From Ascidia mentula (Eukaryota > Chordata > Ascidiacea > Phlebobranchia > Ascidiidae): 64,000 bases of DNA. The stretch lies in contig OX387199.1 in NCBI GenBank assembly GCA_947561715.1, positions 17,675,001 to 17,739,000 on the forward strand, in the 5' to 3' direction. Positions 35,242 through 46,451 of this stretch are shown piece by piece. A program made the position numbers and the translations under genes. The notes beneath the pieces were generated by a model. It searched no databases, was not told where the DNA came from, and was given only the letters and a program-made list of their open reading frames with translations. The stretch's first letter is position 1, and each line of letters starts with the position of its first letter.

Positions 35242-36444
35242 ATGAATTCGTTGGTAGGCATAAATGCTCGGCAACTATCGCTCTGCGGAGCTTTGCTTTA
35301 TGTGGAGGATGCGATTAAATTTGCGCGGCAGTACAGGCTGTTGGCCAACAGTCACTCTTGTGTCTGTGGTACGCTGATGATGGAACAACGCCTACGGGCA
35401 AGCAAAGATGGGATAATATGGAGATGCCCGGACCAAGTAAGGGTTAGGGTTGATTTGCATTTCCCGTTGTCTTCTCCAAATTTAGGAAATGCCCAGAAGA
35501 AGTTGCGTTAACATACACTTCCTATAGTTGCCTTCATGCTTGCAGGAATGTCGAAAACGAGTCTCCGTTCGGACAGGATCGTTCTTCGAAGGAAGCAACC
35601 TGTCCATGGTTCAACTGCTTACAATTCTGTACTATTGGGCTGAGGGACGGAGTCAGGAGGCGATCGAGAAAGAGGCAGAAATCTCTAACAAAATTTCTGT
35701 TGATTGGTGTGGATTTCTCCGAGAGGTGATGGTTTTACCATTTAAATAGGTTGTTTAATACTTATTTACAAGGTTTACACTGGCATCATGCAGATATGCA
35801 CAGAGGACCTTCTGCGGAATCCATGCATCATTGGAGGCCCAGGACATGTCGTCAGCATCGACGAGTCCTTGGTTGCTAAGAGAAAGCCTTGCTCGAACGC
35901 CCAGGCTCGCCCGATTCCGCAGCAGTGGGTGTTCGGTGGCATTGATGTGGAAACCAAGTACTTTTTCAAAAGCGTGTTAATTGCATTTTGCACAGAACTA
36001 TTTTGACAGGGACTGTTTTATGGAATTGGTTCCTTCGAGGGACCAAGTAACCTTGGAGGCAGTTATACGCCGACACATTTTGCCCGGCACAGAAATTTGG
36101 TCCGACGAGTGGCGGGCCTATAACAATTTAGGAAGTAACTTCACTTAAGTGACCAGTAGATGTAGTTTTTTTAAACGTGTGTTTTTGCATTTGTAGACAT
36201 CGGATATACTCACAGAACAGTGAATCACTCTGTGCAGTATGTTACGTCACAAGGCGTCCACACTAACACCATAGAAAGCCTGTTGTCGGCGGCTAAACGC
36301 CAGTAACGCCAAAAAAATGGTGTCCATCGGGACTATATTCCGACGTACCTGGACGAATTCATGTGGCGTCAGAGGCGACCGAAGTCGCACTATTTCCATG
36401 ATTTGGTGCTGGCCATCAGCACTAATCCAAAATATCAAGTGTAA
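35242..36444 (+). pseudogene. Merlin-superfamily (IS1595/ISXO2-like) transposase, one nonsense codon
   Basis: Five exons fit with matching phases: 35242-35436, 35546-35725, 35773-35957, 36010-36134 and 36197-36444 (310 residues, the usual Merlin length). The N-terminal part has the zinc-ribbon-like Cys pattern (SCVCGTLMM .. WRCPDQECRK). The DDE triad is visible: HVVSIDESLV, EIWSDEWRAY, HTNTIESLLS. The C-terminal part keeps LDEFMWRQR. A single in-frame TAA at 36304-36306, right after SAAKRQ, breaks it; the frame continues normally to 36444. It lies in the core of the foldback. Whether it once mobilised the foldback or is a passenger is open. Confidence 0.85.
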
Positions 36445-36537
36445 ATGTAAGTGTGATTAATGTGGTACATTTTAACAGTTTATACGAATGTAGTTTTTCA
36501 GATAGACTGGCGTTCCCGTTGCGGAAGACGCATGTGC

Positions 36538-36710
36538 GCAGGTAGAATAGGGCTAATTGCGAAGGGGCCTGCTGCAAAAAACCTAACTCTCGTGCAGGTA
36601 AAATATGGCTAATTGCGAAGGGGCCTGCTGCAAAAAACCTAACTCTCGTGCAGGTAAAATATGGCTAATGGCGAAGGGTCCTGCTGCAAAAAACCCTAAC
36701 GACTGCATGG
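36538..36710. repeat. 58-bp tandem repeat, three copies
   Basis: GCTAATTGCGAAGGGGCCTG followed by CTGCAAAAAACCTAACTCTC recurs at about 58-bp steps (36538, 36596, 36654); the last copy has small changes (ATGGCGAAGGGTCC). Confidence 0.9.
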
Positions 36711-36828
36711 AGATTACCTCAAGGGTGCAGTTGGAAAATCTCAAATAACATAAAAATATTACAGTGCGGAAATAGGTTCGATTGTCAAAGAGGAGTTCTT
36801 CTTGATAATAATTAAGAGTCGATCAAAA

Positions 36829-37250
36829 CAGTTGTAAACTGTAATTGTTGATGTCGCATCGAAAGATGCCAGCAAGACTGCGTTGTCCAAGCGTGCGGTG
36901 ACATTGCGACACGAAGTTGTCTTCGATAAAGCCCAAGTTCTGGAGAAGGAGTTGGACCACTCCAAGCGGCTGTTTCTTGAGTTGCTTCACATCCACAAAA
37001 ATAGTGGGTGCGTCAACGACAAAGAACAATGTGCTTTCTTTCCGACAGTTTATAATAATTTGTTGTAACTGTTGTGTCTCCTGCAATGTTTGGCGTTTTT
37101 GCCTCTAGCACGTGATTTGACAAGCGGTGTCAAGGTGTCCTTTTTTCTTTTGTGTCCCTGCGTGTTTTAGTGCAGTTCACTTTTTGCATTATACCTGATG
37201 AAGTCTCGCCGCATGGCAGACGAAACGCCGAAGAAATACAGTACGTTATT
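36829..37250 (+). pseudogene. C-terminal tail of a GIY-YIG-type retroelement with hammerhead-like 3' motif
   Basis: The frame reads KDASKTALSKRAVTLRHEVV, then FDKAQVLEKELDHSKRLFLE and LLHIHKN .. FPTVYNNLL, stop at 37068. This is the familiar end of GIY-YIG/Penelope-like retroelement proteins (KSALA.H....GH..DF....L......R...EA..I....). About 120 bp on, CCTGATGAAGTCTCGCC and GGCAGACGAAACG form a hammerhead-like CUGAUGA-stem-GAAA core with stem GUCU/AGAC, but no stem III is evident. Only the 3' end of the element remains, as expected after 5' truncation. Confidence 0.6.
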
Positions 37251-37267
37251 TTATGCCAGAAGAGAAG

Positions 37268-40200
37268 TACATGCAATTGTTACATCACAAACAAAAGTTT
37301 GTCGTCCATTAAGAGAGGGTTAATAAAGTGGTATCGGGTTAAGATTTTACTATGTTGGTGTAGACACCCTTGTGGTTGTTCCTTCATGGTTACGTACAAT
37401 TCCACACTATGGGAACCTTATTACCGCCAACGTCGCTAAATCGTGTTAACGTCGGTTGACGTTTTAATGATTTTTGAAAGATATACTCGTTGGATTTTAT
37501 TAAAAGTACTCTCGATTGTGAAGGAGGGGGTCTTCTTGATAAAATTTAAGGACGGATTAAAATCGATTTAAAATGTAATTGTTACGTCAAAAACACTAGT
37601 TTGTCGTCGATTAAGAGAGGGTTAATACAGTGGTATCGGGTTACGATTTTACTATATTGGTGTGGACACCCTTGTGGTTGTCTGTACCAAATTTCAAGTT
37701 TGTACGATGTCTCCTTCATGGTTACGTACAATTGTACACTATGGGATCTTTTTGCCGCCAACGGCGCCAAAGCGCGTCGACTTCGGTTGACGTTTAGATG
37801 ATTTTTGAGAAAAATACTGGTTGGTTTTTCTTTAGAATAGGCTCGATTGTCAAGAAGGGGCTCTTATTTATAATATACAACAACCGAATAAAATAGACCT
37901 AAAATGTAATTGTTACGTCACAAATGAAAGTTTATTGTTGATTTAGAGAAGGTTAATAAAACGGTGTCGGGTTAATTTTTTAGTATGTTAGTATAGACAC
38001 CCTTGTGGTTGTTTGTACCAAATTTCAAGTTTGTACGATGTCTCCTTCATGGTTACGTACAATTGTACAGTATGGGATCTTAATACCGCCAACGGCGCTA
38101 ATGCGCGTCGACTTCGGTTGACGTTTAGATGATTTTTGAGAGAAATACTTGTTGGTTTTTGTTGAGAATGGGCTTCCTTGTCAAGGAGGGGCTCGTTTTC
38201 AAAATATTTGACAATCGATTAAAATAGACTTAAAATGTAATTGTTACGTCATAAACAATAGTTTGTCGTCGATTAAGAGAGGGTTAATTAGGTGGTATCC
38301 GGTTTATTTTTTAGTATGTCGGTGTAGACTCCCTTGTGGTTGTCTGTACCAAATTTCAAGTTTGTACAATGTCTCCTTCATGGGTACGTAGAATTGTACA
38401 CTATGGAACCTTATTACCGTAAACGTCGCTGAAGCGTGTTAACGTCGGTTGACGATTTAATGATTTTTGAAACAAATACTTGTTGGTTTTTGTTGAGAAT
38501 GGGCTCGATTGTCAAGAAGGGGCTCTTCTTTTACATATTCGACAACCGATTAAAATAGACCTAAAATATGTTTGTTACGTCATAAACACTAGTTTGTCGT
38601 CGATTAAGAGAGGGTCAATAAAGTGGTATCGGGTTAAGATTTTACTATGTTGGTGTAGACACCCTTGTGGTTGTCTGTACCAAATTTCAAGTTTGTACGA
38701 TGTCTCCTTCATGGTTACGTACAATTGTACACTATGGGATCTTTTTGCCGCCAACGGCGCCAAAGCGCGTCGACTTCGGTTGACGTTTAGATGATTTTTG
38801 AGAAAAATACTGGTTGGTTTTTCTTTAGAATGGGCTCGATTGTCAAGGAGGAGCTCTTATTTATAATATACAACAACCGAATAAAATAGACCTAAAATGT
38901 AATTGTTACGTCACAAATGAAAGTTTATTGTTGATTTAGAGATGGTTAATAAAGTGGTATCGGATTAATTTTTTAGTATGTTGGTGTAGGATCCCTTGTG
39001 GTTGTTTATGCCAAATTTCAAGTTTGTACGACGTCTCCTTCATGGTTACGTACAATTGTACACTATGGAACCTTATTACCGCCAACGGCGCTAATGCTCG
39101 TCGACTTCGGTTGACGTTTAGATGATTTTTGAGAGAAATACTTGTTGGTTTTTGTTGAGAATGGGCTCGATTGTCAAGGAGGGGCTCGTTTTTAAAATAT
39201 TTGACAATCGATTAAAATAGACTTAAAATGTAATTGTTACGTCATAAACAATAGTTTGTTGTCGATTAAGAGAGGGTTAATTAGGTGGTATCCGGTTTAT
39301 TGTTTAGTATGTCGGTGTAGACTCCCTTGTGGTTGTCTGTACCAAATTTCAAGTTTGTACGATGTCTCCTTCATGGTTACGTACAATTGTACACTATGGA
39401 ACCTTATTACCGCCAACGTCGCCAAAGCGCGTCGACTTCGGTTGACGTTTTGATAATTTCTGAAGGAAATACTGGTTGGATTCCGTTGAGAATGGGCTCG
39501 ATTGTCAAGAAGGGGCTCTTCTTTTACATATTCGACAACCGATTAAAATAGACTTAAAATATGTTTGTTACGTCATAAACACTATTTTGTCGTCGATTAA
39601 GAGAGGGTTAATAAAGTGGTATCGGGTTAAGATTTTACTATATTGGTGTAGACACCCTTGTGGTTGTCTGTACCAAATTTCAAGTTTGTACGATGTCTCC
39701 TTCATGGTTACGTACAATTGTACACTATGGAACCTTATTACCGCCAACGGCGCCAAAGCGCGTCGACTTTGGTTGACGTTTTGATGATTTCTGAAGGAAA
39801 TACTGGTTGGATTCCGTTGAAAATGGGCTCGATTGTCAAGGAGGAGCTCTTATTTATAATATACAACAACCGAATAAAATAGACCTAAAATGTAATTGTT
39901 ACGTCACAAATAAAAGTTTATCGTTCATTTAGAGAAGGTTAATAAAGTGGTATCGGGTTAATTTTTTAGTATGTTGGTGTGGAAACCCTTCTGGTTGTTT
40001 GTGCTTAATTTCAAGTTTATACAACGTCTTTTTCATTGTTACGTACAATTGTACACTATGGAACCTTATTACCGCCAACGTCGCTAAAAAGCGTGTTAAC
40101 GTCGGTTAAAGTTTTGATGATTTTTGAGAGAAATACTTGTTGGATTGTGTTGAGAATGGGCTCGATTGTCAAGGAGGGACTCTTGTTTATAATATTCGAG

Positions 40201-40761
40201 AACGGATTAAAATCGACTTTAAATGTAATTGTTACGTCACAAACAAATATTTGTCGTCAATAAACAAAGGGTCAATTAAGTGGTATCGAGTTAACTTTTT
40301 AGTATGTTGGTGTAGTCACCCTTGTACCAAATTTAAAGTTTGTGTGACGTCTCCTTTATTGGTACGTATGGATGTATACTTTGGGACTTGTTTACCGCCA
40401 ACGGCGCTAAAGCGCCTTAACCACGACTTTCATTTTTTCATATGTTGGTTTACGCACCCTTGTGGTTGATCGTACCCAATTTCAAGTTTCTCACAGGTTT
40501 GTTTCATTATGTAATCAATGAAGCGTAAAAATGTATTTCTTCGTTGCTGTTGTGCCTTTTGCCGACCTTCATGTGCCTGCAGGAGAACCGCGTATGTGTG
40601 TGTGGGCGAGAAACTTCGTCGTTGCATATCTTCGGTTAGTGACGTCACAATGACGTAATTTTTGGTGTGACGTCATAACTTGACCCCACCTTCATTGTGA
40701 CGTAATTTGGGGGTTCCCCGATTTTTAGAAGATAGGTACGTACAATAGTACACTAGACCCG
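37268..40761. repeat. Right arm of the foldback element
   Basis: About nine to ten inverted ~332-bp units (CGTCGACTTCGGTTGACGTT near 37780, 38105, 38767, 39100 and 39430), then the inverted outer end from about 40420. It is longer than the left arm by roughly three units, so the arms have changed copy number independently. Confidence 0.85.
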
Positions 40762-43092
40762 TAACGCAGGGTGTTTGTTGTTTGTATGATAATTGCCCTG
40801 TGTTGGCACATTTGTATTGCAATACTGCATTTGGCAATAGAATTATACGAGTTGTATGCTTCCACAGATAATGAGGACGACGAACACAATTGCCACTGGA
40901 CCAATCCAAAGTCTCCACAAAACTCTCCTGAAAGACATATAGCCAATTTCATTTTATACTTAAAAGAAAAGCATAACTTAACTCAGGTGATAGCAGCAAG
41001 CATTGTTTTCTTTACCCACTTATTATAGCTATTTTTGTCACAGTTGGCAATAAATGATCTTTTGGAGAGAACTTGTGGAATCTTAAAGGAAGCTTTAACA
41101 TCCTCCTGTACTGCTTTAGAAGCCATGCTACAAGAAGGAGGACAAACAAGTACAGAAGAAATTTTGGAGAAATTAAAACGAGAAAGTAGCACTTGGTATG
41201 ATTGTTGCAGTGGTCTTAACACTGCATACAAGCAAACTCAATATTTTCAAAAAGAATTTGGCTTATTTAACCCTATGGAGATATGTGTTGGAGAATCTGT
41301 GTGTAAAGTTGGTCATGGATCTGAACAGAATGTCATCAGTAAGAAACATAATATATACTACATACCCATGAGATGGACTATTCAAACTTTGCTTCAAAAT
41401 CAAAATTTTTTGAAGGTTATAAATGAAAACTGTCAGAATCTTTTTAAACCGGAAAATGTATACAGTGATTTTAATGATGGATATATTGCAAAAACCAATA
41501 CACTTTTTTCAAACCCAAAAGTTCTTCGTTTGGCTTTATATTATGATGATGTAGAAGTATGCAATCCACTTGGAAGTAAAACATCCACACATAAACTTGG
41601 ATTGTTTTATTTCTCTGTTTTAAATCTGCCACAAATATACAGATCTAAACTTCAGGCAATTTTTTTGCTTGCTGTGGCCTTAACAACAGACATAAAAAAA
41701 ATTGGAATTGACTCTGTAATTAAAATATTGGTTGAGGAACTAAATACATTTTCATCCACTGGGTTTCAATTTGAAATTGGGGGCAAGCAGGAAATTGTAA
41801 GAGGAGGGCTAGCAGTGATAGTGGCTGATACCCTAGCATGTCATCAGTTGACTGGTTTCAAAGAAGGTGTTGGATTTGCTCATCAGAAATGCAGAACTTG
41901 TCTTTGCACATTTGATGACATGAATTCAAAGTTTCATGAATCACAGTTTACACTCAGAGATTTAGAAACTCTTATTAATGTTCACTGTAAAAACATATCT
42001 GAGTCAACAGAAGGGCTGCACTTTTGGATGTAAATTATTTTAACATTTTCCACTCCTCGCCTCATGACTTGATGCACATTCTGCTAGAAGGATGCATCCC
42101 TTACACGATCAAACTTATACTTCAACACTATTTGCAGCACAAAGATATTACGTTTGTCCAGTTAAATGAAAGCATCACAAACTTTGATTATACATACCTG
42201 GATAGACCAACAAAACCATCACCAATTATAACACATCATATCATGAAGGGGGGGACATTAAGGCAATCAGCTTCCCAAAATTGGACTTTGTTCAGACTAC
42301 TGCCGATTTTTCTAAGCTCATCCATTACTATGACTGACCCTGTGTGGGAATGCTATGAATACCTGTTGGAACTTACAAGCACATTAATGTCACCATTTAT
42401 TACAGAACAAACTGTTTTATCAATGAAGTTGACAATAGCACAATATCTACACACATTTAAAACATGTTTTCCAGATAAAAATATCATACCTAAGCAACAC
42501 TATCTTCTACATTTTCCTTCTAGTATATTGCAACTTGGACCGAGCATTCACTACTGGTCGATGAGGTACGAAGCCAAACACTCATACTTTAAAAAGTTAG
42601 CAAATATTGCCAATTACAAGAATGTGGCAAAATACATGGCTCAAAGGCATCAACAACATTTCTGTATGGAACTTATGCAGCCTGACTTCTTGTTGCACAA
42701 AGACTATACAATTGGCCCAAAGCATCAATGTAGACAGGACATAATGGATTTACTTCACATTGAAATAGGGATACCCAGGATTCATCAAAACAAGATTTAC
42801 CAACACTCATGGATCGCTATCAACACTTTGAAGTTCAAAGAAAACTGCTTTGTTCTTATTAACAATGAACTGGATTTGCCAGTGTTTGCAAGAGTAAAAG
42901 CAGTTGTATCTACATTGAAATGTCCCCATATCTAAGAATTGTGCCTGAAATTGAGCCAATTTTATGACATTTTTTAGTTCCACAAGTAATTGGCTCATCA
43001 TCGAGTCAAAAACAAATCGTAACAAGCCATCTAATAATTTTGGATCAACTCCAGCCATTTTTGGCTTGACATCAGCCAAGCCCTACAAAATG

Positions 43093-43123
43093 GCTAGAGG
43101 GTTAGCCATTATTTTTTGCAGTG
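43093..43123. repeat. Right terminal inverted repeat of the CMC-like element
   Basis: Reads GGCTAGAGGGTTAGCC then ATTATTTTTTGCAGTG, followed by the TA duplication at 43124-43125. Confidence 0.85.
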
Positions 43124-43423
43124 TAGCGACTGACATACTGTGCTGATCTATAATTTTGTTTTTAGTTAACCTTCATCTCTTGTCTTCAGCTCATTCTGTG
43201 CACAAACATACCTCACCAGGCCACAGTCTGGTGTGACGGACATGCAAACAATTAAAATCATGGCAATAAAAAAATTGAAGTGAATTCTCAAGAGAAAATC
43301 AGACAACCTCTTTACAGGTGATTATCTTTGATTTGACAACAGTTTGTAGTCTGATTTTATTTCATATTATATGGTTTTTGATTTTCTTTAGGTTTCAGAT
43401 CCTAATCCTTTTACTTTGGGTCC

Positions 43424-44551
43424 ATGGATGATCATAGCATTAATAAAAATGTTGTATATGCCCGATTAACAGTTGATGACACAGAAAAACATCTCCAGTG
43501 CAGCAATTTTCTTCTGTTGTAAGTCATTTTATTATTCTTTGTTGTGTTTATATACTAAATTGTACATAGTTCTTAAATCTTTGCACTTAAGAAGCTAAAA
43601 ATGTTTGTTATTTTCAATGTTATTACAAATATTGATAAATCGTTAGTGACAGGCTGAAAAAGTTGCTCAACCAAAACTTTTTTCTTCTTCATGACAATTT
43701 TGATACACTACATAAGGTTTGTTCAACTTATATGTCGGTATTTTGTAGGAGCTGTATGGAATAATAAAGCAATTGTCACTTTTGTTGGATGAAAAACTTC
43801 CTTCGTGCATATTAACAGTGAGGTAAGGTAAAGCATATTTTTTGTGTTATTTTAATCTGTTTTACATTAAAATTATGTTTCTCGTTCTTTCCTTAAGCAA
43901 CCCAAATTGGTCCGGAAAGCTTTTTCAAACAACAGCAAAAATTACTACCATCAAACTAAGGTGTAGTCATGTAAGCTGCAGATAGATGGCCACTGTTTCG
44001 ACCTAAAAGGTCTCATCAGTGCAGCTGGTGTGACTTTCAGACGACTTTGCTGACCAAACGGCCAATCAAAGACTTCCACTTTGTGGTCTGAAAGTCACAC
44101 CAGCTGCACTTGATAAGACCTTTTAGGTCGAAACAGTGGCCATCTGTCTGCAGCTTACACAATTCATATTATTGGCTCCACTTTGCTTATAAAGTGTAGT
44201 CATTTGTGACATATTTTGATTTTGTCGTTTTCCAACATTGTTATAATCTGCTCCCTAAGAAAATATTGTCATGCACTTGCTTGACATAGTTTTTGTTAAT
44301 GTTGGTGAAATAGACAAAGTGCCTGCTTATAAAAAATATTTGCAACTCCTACTAATTTCCCAAAAATAATGCACTACACCCAACTTTTAACTGTGTAGTT
44401 ACAAGTGCTTTTTCGTCAGAGGAAAGGCTTCAAAAGTATATTTTTAGCTGGTTCTTTCCAAATGTTGTTAGTTCATGTAAATCATGTTTAATTTTGCAGG
44501 TTGAAGCAAAACAACAACACCTTATCAGACTGTTGTGAAGTCATCATGTAA
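43424..44551 (+). CDS. Unrecognised spliced gene, five exons
   Basis: Exons 43424-43518, 43647-43716, 43749-43822, 43898-43960 and 44500-44551 join with GT-AG borders and compatible phases throughout (354 nt, 117 residues). The product is helical and leucine-rich (FDRLKKLLNQNFFLLHDNFD, ELYGIIKQLSLLLDEKLP, then LFQTTAKITTIKL). No domain recognised. The start Met is the first in frame after a stop, so the true 5' end may lie upstream, possibly cut by the transposon next door (which ends at 43123). The last intron contains the hammerhead palindrome. A transposon-derived gene is possible. Confidence 0.45.
43974..44026 (-). ncRNA. Hammerhead ribozyme-like motif, copy 1
   Basis: Minus strand, 5' to 3': stem I AGCUGCA, core CUGAUGA, stem II GACC/GGUC with loop UUUUA, GAAA, stem III ACAG/CUAU with loop UGGCCAU, cleavage-site C, stem I UGCAGCU. 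All core bases are present; stem III has one mismatch (C opposite A) compared with copy 2. Confidence 0.7.
44102..44155 (+). ncRNA. Degenerate hammerhead arm on the plus strand
   Basis: Inverted partner of the motif at 43974-44026; together they form a palindrome with a spacer of about 75 bp. Stems I, II and III (ACAG/CUGU) are perfect, but the core reads CUUGAUAA instead of CUGAUGA. It should be catalytically dead. Confidence 0.65.
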
Positions 44552-45378
44552 TGCAAATACCTCCTTCAAAATATAAATATTGTGTAAAGGTGACAACATT
44601 TGTGTTGCGAACTCTCTTATGCTTTGAATGTGCTGATCGCTAATCTTTGTTTTCCTAAAACTTTACCTTCTTGCTGCCACAGTATGATGCAATCAAAATA
44701 TCACTCTTTTTTTTCAAGATCTATAACCACTGTTATAACATTTCTGTTTTGTGTAGGAAACATTGCTTCTGATAAATATGCTAGCTATCAACATTTTTAT
44801 AAAACTTCACCAATAAAGAGTCTAATTTTGAGCAAATATCTCATTTACAGTGATTGTTTCTTTCATTTATTGTTCTGTAATACATTTGCATTGCTATATT
44901 TGTGCAGTTTTGTAGGAGTGGAAAAGACCACGCAAGGGTGTAACATGAAAAATATTTAGGTAGCAGTGGGTGGGTAAACGCACGCTAGTGGTGGAAATTA
45001 CCACCACTGGAGGTGTTAAACCTCAAGCGTGGAGTTCCAAACATGCACATGGTACGCTTATCATACATGATTAGAAGTGAGATAATTTTATCTGTTTTTC
45101 ACCAACGTGAGGTGTAAACAAGTACAAAAATGCACAGTCAATTGATCCCCGAAATGATTTGCAAGCCGCATGCGGCCCTTATAAGGCGTACAAGTTCTCA
45201 ACGCATGCTCCAGAAGAAAGGAAACAAGACACAATTCATCTGAACCAAACCTCCCCAAGCAGTTTTTCGAACTGACTTCAGGATAAATTACAAGGAAATG
45301 CTTGGACTAAAATCCGCATATACGTAGAGAATTCTTCCCACCCATTAAAGCTAAATGTTTTGTTAGAGAACCAACACG

Positions 45379-45493
45379 ATGAATAAAGCAGCCTTTCTGG
45401 TCATGTTTGCATGATTGATGCTCATTACCATCGATACAACCAACGGGTGGAGACGAAGACGCAGGCACGACCAGCAAAGTAGTTTGAGTAATT
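45379..45493 (+). pseudogene. Dead subfamily-a first exon (U1)
   Basis: MNKAAFLVMFA is followed by TGA where the siblings have TGC (GCATGATTG against GCATGCTTG or GCTTGCTTG). The donor is also destroyed (AATTTTAAGAAATG against AATGGTAAGAAATG). Downstream sequence still encodes LMLITIDTTNGWRRRRRHDQ. Confidence 0.85.
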
Positions 45494-46451
45494 TTAAGAA
45501 ATGTCTGTATGCAACGCGTTTGATTATTTTTGAAATGCTGTAACTAAAAAGAAAAAAAATATGCCATTAAATTAGCATGAACATTTTGTTAATTGACTCT
45601 ACTTAATGCAAACCCCTACCAGACCAGATTAAAGACACAACTGGCCAGATTTGGTCGCGGGCCACACTTTGCCCATGTCTGCACTAATACGTACTGCGAC
45701 TCAAAAATATCATAGTGTGTTTTTTCTTCGACAAAGCGCCGCCTCCAGCATTGCCGACGGCATATTGTAAAACCCGTAGATCCATAAATCTCACAAACAA
45801 AGGAAATAATCCGACAAATAATCGGAAAAGAAAGGGAAGAAAAACGCGTCGTTCTGCGAAACAAACAATCCATCTCTTGGAAGACAACTCTTTTCTACGA
45901 AATGTTTTTCACAACAAATTCCTTGCGAGCAAATGTTTTTGTCTTATAAAGTTGGAAATGGAAACAAAACCAGAATATCAAACATGAGAACAATACTCAT
46001 ATTAATTCTTTTTCGAGTTGAACGCCTTTGGGCCAAATGTAATTGTTTGTGGTCGAAAACCAGCCAATTGCAAACACTGCCCTACAGGTCTCGTCAGTGC
46101 AGCTGACTATTTTACGTCTGAATGTATTTTTGGAAGTGAAACTTTTCCCTTACCGTTCTCTGCTAAACTAAAAAAGTTGTTGAAACAAAATATTTTCTCC
46201 AGTTTTGATTGAAAAACTACAAAAGCTATCAATCTCGCCGAAAGAACACAGCCATTTACCAGGAAAAGACGGCAAGAAACAAACGACCTGTTTCCTTCAC
46301 ATTGTATATTATCCATGGTGCTTGGGCGAAGTTTTGCACTTGTCTTCGGTCGCAGCAGTGGAACGGAAAACGACAGTGGGAAAAAGAATATACGAATTTC
46401 TGCATGTATTTTGTCTTTTTCCAGCTAACTTTTAACAATAACTGACATAAA

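Larger units (their letters stand above)
32092..40761. mobile_element. 8.67-kb foldback element with tandem-repeat arms
   Basis: The two ends are inverted: the left starts CGGGTCTAGTGTACTATTG, the right ends CAATAGTACACTAGACCCG. Inversion continues through an outer ~340 bp and then through arms made of direct ~332-bp repeats. The left arm runs to about 34430, the right from about 37268. The unique core (34441-37250) holds a Merlin transposase, 200-bp repeats and a retroelement tail. Long arms made of tandem repeats are the defining trait of foldback elements (Drosophila FB, sea-urchin TU). The flanks read TAGCGCA (32078 on) and TAACGCA (40762 on), only a possible degenerate target duplication. 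The element interrupts the host transposase gene. Confidence 0.8.
31879..42935 (+). pseudogene. Zinc-finger/DDE-type transposase of the CMC-like element, split and frameshifted
   Basis: The first exon starts at 31879 (MVRFCAWKCLCLRSGEYLGD) and contains Cys/His pairs of a zinc finger (YYKHCKKYH after a frame change). It is cut at 32091 by the foldback element. Coding resumes at 40868-40986 (DNEDDEHNCHW .. LKEKHNLTQ), splices in phase to 41044 and runs to 42030. A one-base insertion (CTTTTGGATG) shifts the frame; coding continues to 42935. Motifs: HSSPHDLMHILLEGCIPY, HYLLHFPSSILQLGP and MRYEAKHSYFKKL, seen in a widespread invertebrate transposon family. The gene is inactive for two reasons, insertion and frameshift. 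Which acidic residues are catalytic cannot be fixed by eye. Confidence 0.75.
29634..43123. mobile_element. 13.49-kb nested CACTA/CMC-like DNA transposon
   Basis: The termini are inverted: left CACTGCAAAAAATATTGGCT, right reverse complement CACTGCAAAAAATAATGGCT. The element is flanked by TA on both sides. The paralogous locus at 56205-56225 reads AATTGTAACTAGCGACTGAC without the element, which proves the boundaries and a 2-bp TA duplication. Both ends have many subterminal TGGCT/AGCCA words in both orientations, a CACTA-type feature. Without the 8.67-kb foldback at 32092-40761 the element would be 4.82 kb. It encodes two divergently transcribed genes. The CMC (CACTA/Mirage/Chapaev) assignment rests on the CACTG ends, short TSD and a transposase with an HYLLHFP..GP..W..R.E pattern; exact family is uncertain. 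Confidence 0.85.

Noticed and set aside
44600..44959. 119-codon frame recurring at 57760
   Set aside because: The N-terminal part is disrupted between the copies and the hydrophobic tail is ordinary T-rich DNA; no splice-consistent extension.
45715..45987. Basic plus-strand frames (NKGNNPTNNRKRKGRKTRR) repeated at 10554, 12619, 50449, 58803 and 63524
   Set aside because: Attractive as a cationic peptide, but older copies (10554, 12619) carry frame-changing indels in the same stretch, so conservation is from duplication, not coding constraint.
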